Source of the DNA: Phenylobacterium sp.
Lineage (GTDB): Bacteria; Pseudomonadota; Alphaproteobacteria; Caulobacterales; Caulobacteraceae
Reading direction: 5' to 3'
Assembly (NCBI RefSeq): GCF_022402485.1
Contig: NZ_JAKRSA010000023.1
Span: 124,001-188,000, forward strand
DNA length: 64,000 nucleotides
The position numbers and the translations under genes are program-made. The notes below the pieces were generated by a model. It searched no databases, was not told the origin of the DNA, and was given only the letters and a program-made list of their open reading frames with translations. Position 1 is the stretch's first letter. Each line of letters opens with the position of its first letter. Below, one piece after another: positions 52,872 through 58,957 of the stretch.

Positions 52872-53510
52872 ATGTTCAAGCTCCCCGACCTTCCCTACGC
52901 CTACGACGCCCTGTCCCCGGTGATTTCCGCAGAAACCCTGCGGTTCCACCACGACAAGCACCACGCCAAATATGTCGACAATCTCAATGACCTGCTGAAG
53001 GCGGCGGGTGGGACCCCCACAGCCTTGGAAGACGTGGTCAGGGCCGCTGCGGCAGACCCGTCCCAGAAGAAGCTCTTCAACAATGCCGCCCAGACCTACA
53101 ATCACACCTTCTTCTGGACCTGCATGACCGGGCAGGCCCAACAGCCGCAGGGGGATCTCGCGGCAGCCATCGACCGGGACTTCGGCAGCCTGGCCAAGCT
53201 GAAGGACGCCTTTGTCACCGAGTCGGTGAACCACTTCGCCTCAGGCTGGGGCTGGCTCGCCGCCGAAGGCGACAAGCTCAAGGTGCTCTCGACCCACGAC
53301 GCCGATGATCTGCTCACCCATCAAGGTCTGACGCCGCTGCTGACCTGCGATGTGTGGGAGCATGCCTACTATCTCGATCATCAAAACGACCGGAAGGCCT
53401 TTGTCGAAGCCTGGTTCGACAAGCTGGCCAACTGGAGCTTTGCCGCAGCCCAGTATGACGCCGCCCGGGGAAAGGGCGAGGCCTGGCACCACCCTGCGCC
53501 CACGGCCTGA
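52872..53510 (+). CDS. sodB: Superoxide dismutase, Fe/Mn family
   Basis: 212-residue cytoplasmic enzyme converting superoxide to oxygen and hydrogen peroxide. Metal ligands are visible: His26 in Arg-Phe-His-His-Asp-Lys-His-His, His78 in Tyr-Asn-His-Thr-Phe-Phe-Trp, and the Asp and His of Cys-Asp-Val-Trp-Glu-His-Ala-Tyr-Tyr-Leu-Asp-His. The Gln in Ala-Ala-Gln-Thr-Tyr-Asn-His and the second-sphere pattern favour the iron type. The 220-base upstream gap shows no EcfG match. It ends at a strong convergent hairpin. Confidence 0.95.
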   Translation: MFKLPDLPYAYDALSPVISAETLRFHHDKHHAKYVDNLNDLLKAAGGTPTALEDVVRAAAADPSQKKLFNNAAQTYNHTFFWTCMTGQAQQPQGDLAAAIDRDFGSLAKLKDAFVTESVNHFASGWGWLAAEGDKLKVLSTHDADDLLTHQGLTPLLTCDVWEHAYYLDHQNDRKAFVEAWFDKLANWSFAAAQYDAARGKGEAWHHPAPTA

Positions 53511-53516
53511 CCAAAC

Positions 53517-53554
53517 TGCAGCCCTGGGCGCGCTTGAAGCCGCCCGGGGCTGCA
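53517..53554. terminator. Hairpin between convergent sodB and phosphoesterase genes
   Basis: A 14-bp stem with one G-T pair (53517-53530 with 53541-53554), seven bases after the sodB stop. It lacks a T-run, but its strength and place suggest a bidirectional terminator. Confidence 0.55.
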
Positions 53555-53572
53555 AGTCGCCTGGCAAGCGGC

Positions 53573-54355
53573 TTACCGGCGTCGATCCAGGGACCAGGTC
53601 CGATAGGCCTCAAACCGTTGGCCTGACCAGGCCAGCGCCTTGACCCGGATCGCCTCGGCATCCGCCTCGATCAGGTTAAAGCTGGCCGCAACGCCCCGCT
53701 CCCGGACCGACAAGGTACCGCAGCCCACAGCATAGGTGCGCGCGTCGGCGAACGGATAGGGCAGGGCAAAGGGGGCGTGCACATGCCCCGACAGCACAAG
53801 GTCGACCCGGGATTCGCTGAAGGCCCGCGCGGCGTCCGCACCCCCCCAGACCCGGGCGGTCATGGGACCAGCGATCATTTCAGTGAGCGGGTGATGCAAC
53901 GCCACCAGGCGCAGCCGGTCGGCCGGGGCGGCGTCCAGGAAGCTGATGGCGGTGCGCACCTGATCGCGGGAAATCTGACCTTTGGACCAGTTCAGCCGCC
54001 ACTGTGCGCCGCGGGCGGTATTGATCCCCGCCACGGCGACCTGATCATCGAGATGGGACTGGTGCCAGGCCGGCCCAATGATCTGCTCAAACCGGGCAAA
54101 AGGCGCAAAAATACGCTCAAACCAGGCGAGATAAGGCGCATCGTGATTGCCCGGCGTCACCAGCCAGGGCCGAGGCAATCGCTCTAGCCAGGCCCTGGCC
54201 GTCTCCAGTTCTGCCACCTCGGCAAAGCGGGTGATATCCCCCGTGATCAGGGTCAGATCGGGGGGATCGTCCTGCAACAGAGCCGTGGCCGCTTCCAAGG
54301 CGGTGAGGTTCTCATCGCCAAAGTGAATATCCGACAGCTGAGCGATGCGGATCAT
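53573..54355 (-). CDS. Calcineurin-like metallophosphoesterase (CpdA-like)
   Basis: 260-residue binuclear metal hydrolase with all five family motifs: Ser-Asp-Ile-His, Thr-Gly-Asp-Ile-Thr, Gly-Asn-His-Asp-Ala, His-His-Pro and Gly-His-Val-His. The order and spacing are those of the cyclic-nucleotide phosphodiesterase (CpdA/Icc) group, but the substrate cannot be fixed from sequence. Its start overlaps the preceding lipid-kinase stop by four bases (ATGA). Confidence 0.9.
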   Translation of the reverse strand: MIRIAQLSDIHFGDENLTALEAATALLQDDPPDLTLITGDITRFAEVAELETARAWLERLPRPWLVTPGNHDAPYLAWFERIFAPFARFEQIIGPAWHQSHLDDQVAVAGINTARGAQWRLNWSKGQISRDQVRTAISFLDAAPADRLRLVALHHPLTEMIAGPMTARVWGGADAARAFSESRVDLVLSGHVHAPFALPYPFADARTYAVGCGTLSVRERGVAASFNLIEADAEAIRVKALAWSGQRFEAYRTWSLDRRR

Positions 54356-55275
54356 GGCGCCGCCGGATCAAGTGCGCTGGCGGCGACGTCACCCCAGGCA
54401 CCCCGGGGCGGCTCGTCGCTGGGGGCGAGCACCCGGGCCACCTGCGGCACGAAGGCGACCCTGGCCATCGGGCCGAGCTGGACCGTCTCGCCGTCCAGCA
54501 GGGCAGGGATATCCCTGGCCGCCCAGACGCGGGCCTGCCGGCACAGGCCAAGATCAACCGCAGGGTCATTGCGCCAGTCGCCGACCGCCGCATTCAGTCC
54601 GAGCCGGACGGCCTCCAGAGCGCTGCTGAGATCAAGGCCAGCGGCCTCCAGGGCCTGCTCATCATCCGACAGCCGCCGGCTTGCGGTCGGGCACATGAAG
54701 ATCACCGCCTCCCCCTTCTGCCGGCCCCCTGAGCCGATCACATACCGAAGCCGACTGGAAAAGGCCCGGGACCACGCCGTGCGCGCCCGCTCCAGCGCCA
54801 GGCGGGCCTTGCCCTGGCGCATGGCCTCCCGGGCCGGAGCCCAGAGGGCTGGCGCTCCGAGAATAGCGGCCACCAGGAAGAGCTTGCCGTCCACCGTGCC
54901 CCCCGCCAGGGGCCGCTCCACCCCGCTATCGAGGATGTCCACCAAGGCTTCCTGCCAGGGACGAGCACCATAGATGGCATGCGGCAGCATGTTCATCGTC
55001 CCGCCAGCCAGGGGCGCAAAGAGCGGGCCGTCTTTTCCGCAAAGCTCAGCTGCGCTGCGGGCTGTGCCATCTCCGGCCACCACGACCAGTAGGTCGGGGC
55101 TGGCGGCTATGGCCGCCTTCAGGCTTTGCCTCAAACCCTCTGGGGCTGCGGCTTGAACCCTGGAGCTCAACCCGTACTGGGCCAGAATTTCCCCGGCCTC
55201 TCTCGGCGCGTCAGCCGAGACGCTGCCCGAGGCCAGATTCAGGACCACTTCGACTTTACGAACACCCGAAATCAC
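54352..55275 (-). CDS. Diacylglycerol-kinase-family lipid kinase
   Basis: 307 residues with the DAGK_cat domain at the N-terminus: Val-Ala-Gly-Asp-Gly-Thr-Ala-Arg-Ser-Ala-Ala-Glu for ATP binding and Leu-Ala-Gly-Gly-Thr-Met-Asn. The family phosphorylates diacylglycerol, sphingosine or related lipids (YegS, BmrU). The C-terminal half has the expected beta-sandwich. It is co-transcribed with the metallophosphoesterase through an ATGA overlap. The small membrane-protein gene ends only nine bases upstream. Confidence 0.88.
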   Translation of the reverse strand: MISGVRKVEVVLNLASGSVSADAPREAGEILAQYGLSSRVQAAAPEGLRQSLKAAIAASPDLLVVVAGDGTARSAAELCGKDGPLFAPLAGGTMNMLPHAIYGARPWQEALVDILDSGVERPLAGGTVDGKLFLVAAILGAPALWAPAREAMRQGKARLALERARTAWSRAFSSRLRYVIGSGGRQKGEAVIFMCPTASRRLSDDEQALEAAGLDLSSALEAVRLGLNAAVGDWRNDPAVDLGLCRQARVWAARDIPALLDGETVQLGPMARVAFVPQVARVLAPSDEPPRGAWGDVAASALDPAAP

Positions 55276-55284
55276 GGAGAGGTC

Positions 55285-55704
55285 CTAATGGGCTTCATCA
55301 ATCGGTGCCGCGCTGTCCGAAGGCTGGGTCGCTGCCTCTAGGGAGGCACCTGCCCCGGCCAGAACCTCGCCAGCCTCGCCAGCCGCCGCGCGCAGTCCAG
55401 GTTCAGCTCGATCAGCGACCACCGACAGCTTCTGATCCACGACCGCACCGCCCTTGCCGAACGACCCATACCAGGCCGCAGTGCCCAGTATGACGGCTCC
55501 TGCCACGGCGACCAGTCCGATCAACAGCGCGGCAACCGGATGACGACCCCGGCGTCGTTCCACGTCGCGGCCCTCATGCAGGCCTCGCTCATAGGCCAGC
55601 TCGATGTCCCTTTGGTCGGCTGCGGGGGCAAGCTCAGCCGCCTCGGGATGGGTGACATTCAGAGGCAGGCCCTCGCGGCCGTGTCGTGCAGATCGCGGCC
55701 ACAT
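55285..55704 (-). CDS. Single-pass membrane protein of unknown function, EcfG-controlled
   Basis: 139 residues. An N-terminal cytoplasmic part contains a charged Arg-Arg-Arg-Gly-Arg stretch. One membrane helix (about 54-75, Val-Ala-Ala-Leu-Leu-Ile-Gly-Leu-Val-Ala-Val) is followed by an acidic, Ala-rich periplasmic tail. I recognise no family. The ATG at 55704 has GGAG eight bases ahead; the longer frame upstream runs through a divergent promoter region. An exact EcfG-type promoter match lies 34 bases upstream. It is followed nine bases later by the lipid-kinase gene, so the three minus-strand genes may share stress control. Confidence 0.75.
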   Translation of the reverse strand: MWPRSARHGREGLPLNVTHPEAAELAPAADQRDIELAYERGLHEGRDVERRRGRHPVAALLIGLVAVAGAVILGTAAWYGSFGKGGAVVDQKLSVVADRAEPGLRAAAGEAGEVLAGAGASLEAATQPSDSAAPIDEAH

Positions 55705-55737
55705 GCGGGGCGCTCCATTTGTTGTTGCGGCCAAGCT

Positions 55738-55762
55738 AACGGCGGGGACCGCCAGGGGTTCC
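55738..55762 (-). promoter_or_regulatory. Candidate EcfG promoter (GGAAC-N16-CGTT) of the 139-residue membrane protein gene
   Basis: Exact elements with a 16-base spacer on the minus strand; the CGTT ends 34 bases before the ATG at 55704. It forms a divergent pair with the match at 55815-55840. Confidence 0.7.
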
Positions 55763-55814
55763 GCCTGACAGCTTCTGGCCCCCGAACCCGGATCTGTCGG
55801 CGCGTCCGGTTTCG

Positions 55815-55840
55815 GGAACCTCATCCCACGCGCTGGCGTT
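55815..55840 (+). promoter_or_regulatory. Candidate EcfG promoter (GGAAC-N17-CGTT) of the glycine-zipper lipoprotein gene
   Basis: Exact elements with a 17-base spacer, 34 bases upstream of the ATG at 55874. Confidence 0.72.
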
Positions 55841-55873
55841 TGACGTTCGGCACAAGCGCAAGGAGAGCCTGGA

Positions 55874-56218
55874 ATGATGAAGTCAATTATCGCGATCGCA
55901 GGGGCGGGCCTTCTGGCGGCCGCCTGTACCTCCACCGGCACGGTGGAACGTAATGCCGCCGGCGGTGCGGCCCTGGGTGCCCTGGCGGGCGCCGTCATCG
56001 GAAACAATGTCGGCTCAGGCAGCGCGACCACGGGGGCGGCGATCGGCGCGGTCGCTGGCGGTGCGGCTGGTGCCTACAAGGGATGCCGCGAAGACGGTGG
56101 CTGTGGGGCTAATGCTCCAAACCGTCGCCAGTATTACGATGAGCGCGCAGGTCGGTACTATTTCTACGACTCCGCCAGCCAGCGCTACTACTGGGAAGAT
56201 GGTCAGGCGCGTAACTGA
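55874..56218 (+). CDS. Glycine-zipper lipoprotein
   Basis: 114 residues. The lipobox Leu-Ala-Ala-Ala-Cys (Cys18) is followed by Thr-Ser. A glycine-zipper (about 28-68, repeated Gly-x-x-x-Gly with Gly-Ala-Leu-Ala-Gly-Ala-Val-Ile-Gly) follows, then a Tyr-rich tail (Arg-Tyr-Tyr-Phe-Tyr and Gln-Arg-Tyr-Tyr-Trp). It resembles small outer-membrane stress lipoproteins (SlyB/OsmB-like zipper). Two cysteines in Gly-Cys-Arg-Glu-Asp-Gly-Gly-Cys-Gly might form a disulfide. AAGGAGAG precedes the ATG, and an EcfG-type promoter lies just upstream. Confidence 0.85.
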   Translation: MMKSIIAIAGAGLLAAACTSTGTVERNAAGGAALGALAGAVIGNNVGSGSATTGAAIGAVAGGAAGAYKGCREDGGCGANAPNRRQYYDERAGRYYFYDSASQRYYWEDGQARN

Positions 56219-56303
56219 CCCGCCTCTATCCAAAGCTCGACACAAGGGCGGCCAGCGATGGTCGCCCTTTTTCATGCCACCGCGCCCCGACATGGCTGAA
56301 GGC

Positions 56304-56430
56304 AAAAGAAAGCGGCGGACCCGAGGGGGTCCGCCGAAGGGGGTAACATCGAGAGTTGGGGGGGTGCGGAGGCAGCAGGCTGGCGGAGTGTCGCCAACCT
56401 CAAGTCGGGGGGGCGTCGCTGCCTCCGCAT
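56304..56430 (-). ncRNA. Candidate EcfG-dependent small RNA with C-rich single strands (GsrN-like)
   Basis: A gene-free gap (56219-56683) holds a compact RNA unit on the minus strand. An exact EcfG promoter (56437-56461) is followed within a few bases by a 12-bp closing stem (56418-56429 with 56365-56376). Inside is a run of seven C (56407-56413, unpaired) and a 9-bp inner hairpin (56392-56400 with 56377-56385). After the stem comes a second run of seven C (56358-56364) and a 5-C run (56339-56343). Then follows a 9-bp GGCGGACCC/GGGTCCGCC terminator (56327-56335 with 56314-56322) ending in TTTCTTTT. C-rich exposed loops can pair with ribosome-binding sites. Caulobacter has a sigma-T-dependent sRNA with a C-rich loop, GsrN; identity with it is my inference. 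Confidence 0.72.
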
Positions 56431-56436
56431 CATCAC

Positions 56437-56461
56437 AACGCCCTGCCCCTGAAGGCGTTCC
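56437..56461 (-). promoter_or_regulatory. Candidate EcfG promoter (GGAAC-N16-CGTT) of the small RNA
   Basis: Exact elements with a 16-base spacer on the minus strand. The CGTT is seven or eight bases from the predicted 5' end of the RNA at about 56430, the right distance for a -10 element. Confidence 0.75.
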
Positions 56462-56519
56462 CCTGGGTCACGAACTTTTTGCTGCTGGCGTGAAATGGCC
56501 GTCTCGATGGCCGTCAGGG

Positions 56520-56544
56520 GGAACAGACGCCCACGGTCGGCGTT
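56520..56544 (+). promoter_or_regulatory. Candidate EcfG promoter (GGAAC-N16-CGTT) of the 94-residue membrane protein gene
   Basis: Exact elements with a 16-base spacer, 139 bases upstream of the ATG at 56684. The long leader contains a CTGCCAG/CTGGCAG hairpin (about 56608-56642) whose interior carries a run of six C. It is divergent from the sRNA promoter, with about 60 bases between them. Confidence 0.65.
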
Positions 56545-56683
56545 GCGTTTGCGAGGGTGGCTCCCAGGAGACAGGCATGAACCGCCCGGAGCGTCTGGGC
56601 CTAGACCTGCCAGCCCCCCAGAGCTGCCCAGGGTCTGGCAGCGCAGGTGCCTTCCATAGACCCAGCTTACCAAGGAGCCCCGC

Positions 56684-56968
56684 ATGGCCGACGCCCCAAA
56701 CGACACCGCGACAGAGATCGCCGCCACCCCCGTACGACAGGGGGCGCTGGGCCGGCCGATGATGATCGTGCTGCTGGTCTCGGTCACCCTGGCCTTTATG
56801 GGCCTGATGGCTGCGTGGCTGATGCGAGCAGATGACCTGGCCGAGGGCGATCCCTCCGCCGCCCGCCAGGCGAGCGACGCACAGATGTTCGAGCAAGACG
56901 CCCCGACGCCGCAGATCCGCGACCTCGACGCCGCCGACGCCCCCTCTGGAACGTCGCCCCAGCTCTAG
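56684..56968 (+). CDS. Small single-pass membrane protein of unknown function
   Basis: 94 residues: a short cytoplasmic N-terminus, one membrane helix (about 26-47, Met-Met-Ile-Val-Leu-Leu-Val-Ser-Val-Thr), and an acidic Asp/Ala/Glu-rich periplasmic tail. No family is recognised. AAGGAG stands seven bases before the ATG. The preceding EcfG promoter match and the neighbouring phyR gene point to a stress role. Confidence 0.75.
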   Translation: MADAPNDTATEIAATPVRQGALGRPMMIVLLVSVTLAFMGLMAAWLMRADDLAEGDPSAARQASDAQMFEQDAPTPQIRDLDAADAPSGTSPQL

Positions 56969-57083
56969 CCCATGGGGTGACCGATGCATGGCAGGCGATG
57001 GAGCATCACCAAGGCGCGCCGCACATGAGGCCTGGCCAAAAAAGCATGAGACGCCTGGGCCAGGCGAGGGGGTCCGGGGACCA

Positions 57084-57108
57084 CCCGCTCGCCCAGAGGG
57101 CGAGCGGG
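57084..57108 (-). terminator. Strong hairpin after phyR
   Basis: A perfect 11-bp CCCGCTCGCCC / GGGCGAGCGGG stem with a three-base loop, eight bases after the phyR stop and convergent with the small membrane-protein gene. No T-run follows. Confidence 0.5.
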
Positions 57109-57115
57109 GCCGGCC

Positions 57116-57913
57116 TCAGGCTGCCGCCTTGGACTTGCGACGGGGATGGAAGAACAGGGCCTGTCCAATAGCCGCCTTTACGGTCTCAGGTTGGAAGGGC
57201 TTGGTGATCAGAAAGGTCGGCTCCGGACGCTCCCCCGTGAGCAATCGCTCCGGAAAGGCCGTGATAAAGATCACCGGTACGTCCAGCTTGGCCAGGATAT
57301 CCTTGACGGCATCAATCCCCGAAGAGCCGTCCGCCAGCTGGATGTCGGCCAGCACCAGGCCAGGGCGGTTTCGTCCCACGGCATCCACCGCCTCAGTGCG
57401 GGTGGCAGCGATATCGATCACCGTATGGCCAAGCTCGGTCACCAAGGCCTCAATATCGGCGGCGATGACCGGTTCGTCCTCGATGATCAGCACATCGGTG
57501 GCCAGTTCGGCATCGATTTCCGATTGTGCCTCAGCGATCAGGCCGCCCACCTCATCAAAGCTCGCCCCAAGGATCTGAGCGGCCTCGCTCGGGGTGAAGC
57601 CTTCCAGAGCGGTGAGCAAAAAGGCCTGGCGCGAGCGTGGCGCGATGCGCATCAGCCGGGCGTTGGCGTCGTCAACCGTCCCCTCGGAGGCCGGTGCCTC
57701 GAGTTGAGCGCCTGTGGTGCACCAGATGGCGTGGAAGACCTGATAGAGCGCGACCCGTGGGGTCAGGGCTGAATCAAGCGCCTTTTCACCGGCCGCAATG
57801 GCCTCCAGAGCCACCCGGACATAGTGGTCTCCCGTTGTTTGGTCCCCGGTCAGGGCGCGACCATAGCGTCGAACATAGGGCAGATGTGGCGCCAGCCTGG
57901 CTAGAAGACTCAA
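57116..57913 (-). CDS. phyR: General stress anti-anti-sigma response regulator PhyR
   Basis: 265 residues. The N-terminal sigma-like domain (about 1-135; Met-Ser-Leu-Leu-Ala-Arg-Leu-Ala-Pro-His-Leu-Pro-Tyr) mimics an ECF sigma factor, and a C-terminal receiver (about 138-262) carries the phosphorylated Asp190 in Val-Leu-Ala-Asp-Ile-Gln-Leu-Ala-Asp-Gly. When phosphorylated, the sigma-like domain captures NepR and frees EcfG. The TTG at 57913 is chosen: it begins the conserved N-terminus and has GGAGGGG in front. An upstream TTG at 57934 lies across that ribosome site. It is divergent from nepR-ecfG, with an EcfG-type promoter at 57990-58014 for autoregulation. Confidence 0.96.
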   Translation of the reverse strand: MSLLARLAPHLPYVRRYGRALTGDQTTGDHYVRVALEAIAAGEKALDSALTPRVALYQVFHAIWCTTGAQLEAPASEGTVDDANARLMRIAPRSRQAFLLTALEGFTPSEAAQILGASFDEVGGLIAEAQSEIDAELATDVLIIEDEPVIAADIEALVTELGHTVIDIAATRTEAVDAVGRNRPGLVLADIQLADGSSGIDAVKDILAKLDVPVIFITAFPERLLTGERPEPTFLITKPFQPETVKAAIGQALFFHPRRKSKAAA

Positions 57914-57989
57914 TGACCCCTCCCGAAGTGACAAGCGTAAGTACGCGACCGCCTCTCATGCGAGCACGTTTGATCCATCAACCTCACAG

Positions 57990-58014
57990 AACGTCACAAG
58001 AGGGAACCGGTTCC
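57990..58014 (-). promoter_or_regulatory. Candidate EcfG promoter (GGAAC-N16-CGTT) of phyR
   Basis: Exact elements with a 16-base spacer on the minus strand, giving a leader of about 70 bases to phyR. Its -35 element is the right half of the palindrome GGAACCGGTTCC at 58003-58014, whose left half is the -35 of the opposing promoter. Confidence 0.82.
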
Positions 58015-58028
58015 CCGCATCCGGCGTT
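58003..58028 (+). promoter_or_regulatory. Candidate EcfG promoter 1 (GGAAC-N17-CGTT) of nepR-ecfG
   Basis: Exact elements with a 17-base spacer; start point expected near 58035. It shares the palindromic -35 with the divergent phyR promoter, so the two cannot easily be occupied at once. Confidence 0.75.
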
Positions 58029-58065
58029 TTCGACATGCTGAGTTGAGGCGGCGACGCCGTTTCTT

Positions 58066-58090
58066 GGAACTGGACGGGGGGCCGGACGTT
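58066..58090 (+). promoter_or_regulatory. Candidate EcfG promoter 2 (GGAAC-N16-CGTT) of nepR-ecfG
   Basis: Exact elements with a 16-base spacer, 20 bases before the nepR ATG at 58111; start point expected near 58097, giving a very short leader. This promoter also rules out the TTG at 58090 as the nepR start. Confidence 0.8.
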
Positions 58091-58110
58091 TGAGCGATCA
58101 GGATGACAGC

Positions 58111-58344
58111 ATGAAGGGGCGTTCGCCGCCTGTGCGGAACGCCGGGGATATGATCGAACACCAATCCGAACTTCCGTCGGTCGGGCCCGAAATCAGTGCT
58201 GCAGCCTTGGACGAGGCACGCCTGCGACAACAGGCCATTGGCGTGCGCCTGCGGCAGATGTTCGACGAGGTGGTCAATGAACCCATCCCGGACGACTTCC
58301 TCGACATATTGCGCAGAGCTGACAAGTCGGCGGAGCAAGGCTGA
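58111..58344 (+). CDS. nepR: Anti-sigma factor NepR
   Basis: 77-residue cytoplasmic anti-sigma factor that holds EcfG inactive until PhyR-phosphate binds it. The conserved core of two helices is clear (Gln-Gln-Ala-Ile-Gly-Val-Arg-Leu-Arg-Gln-Met-Phe-Asp-Glu-Val-Val, then Glu-Pro-Ile-Pro-Asp-Asp-Phe-Leu-Asp-Ile-Leu). The disordered N-terminal part is usual. The ATG at 58111 has AGGA seven bases ahead. The stop overlaps the ecfG start (TGATG), so inhibitor and sigma factor are made in step. Confidence 0.95.
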   Translation: MKGRSPPVRNAGDMIEHQSELPSVGPEISAAALDEARLRQQAIGVRLRQMFDEVVNEPIPDDFLDILRRADKSAEQG

Positions 58345-58937
58345 TGGTGGATCGCAGCCCCCGCGACCCCGCCCTCGATGCAGCCTTTAAAGCGGAAATC
58401 GTCACCTTGATCCCGCACCTGCGGGCCTTTGCCCGGACCCTCTGCGGCAATGCCACCGCCGCAGACGACCTGGCGCAGGATGCGATGATGAAGGCCTGGG
58501 ACGCCCGGGCCAGCTTCCAGATGGGCACCAATATGAAGGCCTGGACCTTCATGATCCTGCGCAATCAGTTCTACTCCGAGAAGCGGCGCTCCTGGCGCCA
58601 GACCCAGCTTGACCAGGAGGCCGCCGAACGGACGCTGGTGGCGGTGGACGATCCCGAGGCGCCCGTCGCCTTGAACGAACTGAGGCTGAGCCTTGGCATG
58701 CTGCCGCCCGAGCAACGCGAGGCTCTGATCCTCGTCGGGGCCGGCGGTTTTGCCTATGAAGAAGCGGCCGAAATCTGCGGGGTAGCGGTCGGCACGGTCA
58801 AGAGCCGGGTCAGTCGGGCCCGCAGGGCGCTGCTGGCGATCCTGGAAGCTGGGGCCTACGACCGTGACGGCAGGGCCGCCGGAGACGCTATGGGGTCGAT
58901 CCTGGCCGACGCTGAACGGCTTAGCACCGCACGCTGA
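58344..58937 (+). CDS. ecfG: General stress ECF sigma factor (EcfG/SigT)
   Basis: 197-residue ECF sigma factor. Region 2 (about 15-85) contains Asp-Asp-Leu-Ala-Gln-Asp-Ala-Met-Met-Lys-Ala-Trp and Trp-Thr-Phe-Met-Ile-Leu-Arg-Asn-Gln-Phe-Tyr. Region 4 (about 110-165) has Leu-Pro-Pro-Glu-Gln-Arg-Glu-Ala-Leu, Glu-Glu-Ala-Ala-Glu-Ile and Val-Gly-Thr-Val-Lys-Ser-Arg-Val-Ser-Arg-Ala-Arg. Its place between nepR and the PhyK-like kinase identifies it as EcfG (called SigT in Caulobacter). It should read the GGAAC-N16/17-CGTT promoters listed here. Confidence 0.96.
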   Translation: MVDRSPRDPALDAAFKAEIVTLIPHLRAFARTLCGNATAADDLAQDAMMKAWDARASFQMGTNMKAWTFMILRNQFYSEKRRSWRQTQLDQEAAERTLVAVDDPEAPVALNELRLSLGMLPPEQREALILVGAGGFAYEEAAEICGVAVGTVKSRVSRARRALLAILEAGAYDRDGRAAGDAMGSILADAERLSTAR

Positions 58938-58957
58938 CGGCCCGGGGGGGCCAGGTC

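Noticed and set aside
56577..56762. Short frame starting ATG 56577 with AGGAGA in front
   Set aside because: Pro/Arg-rich out-of-phase reading of the next gene; kept only as a possible leader element, not as a gene.
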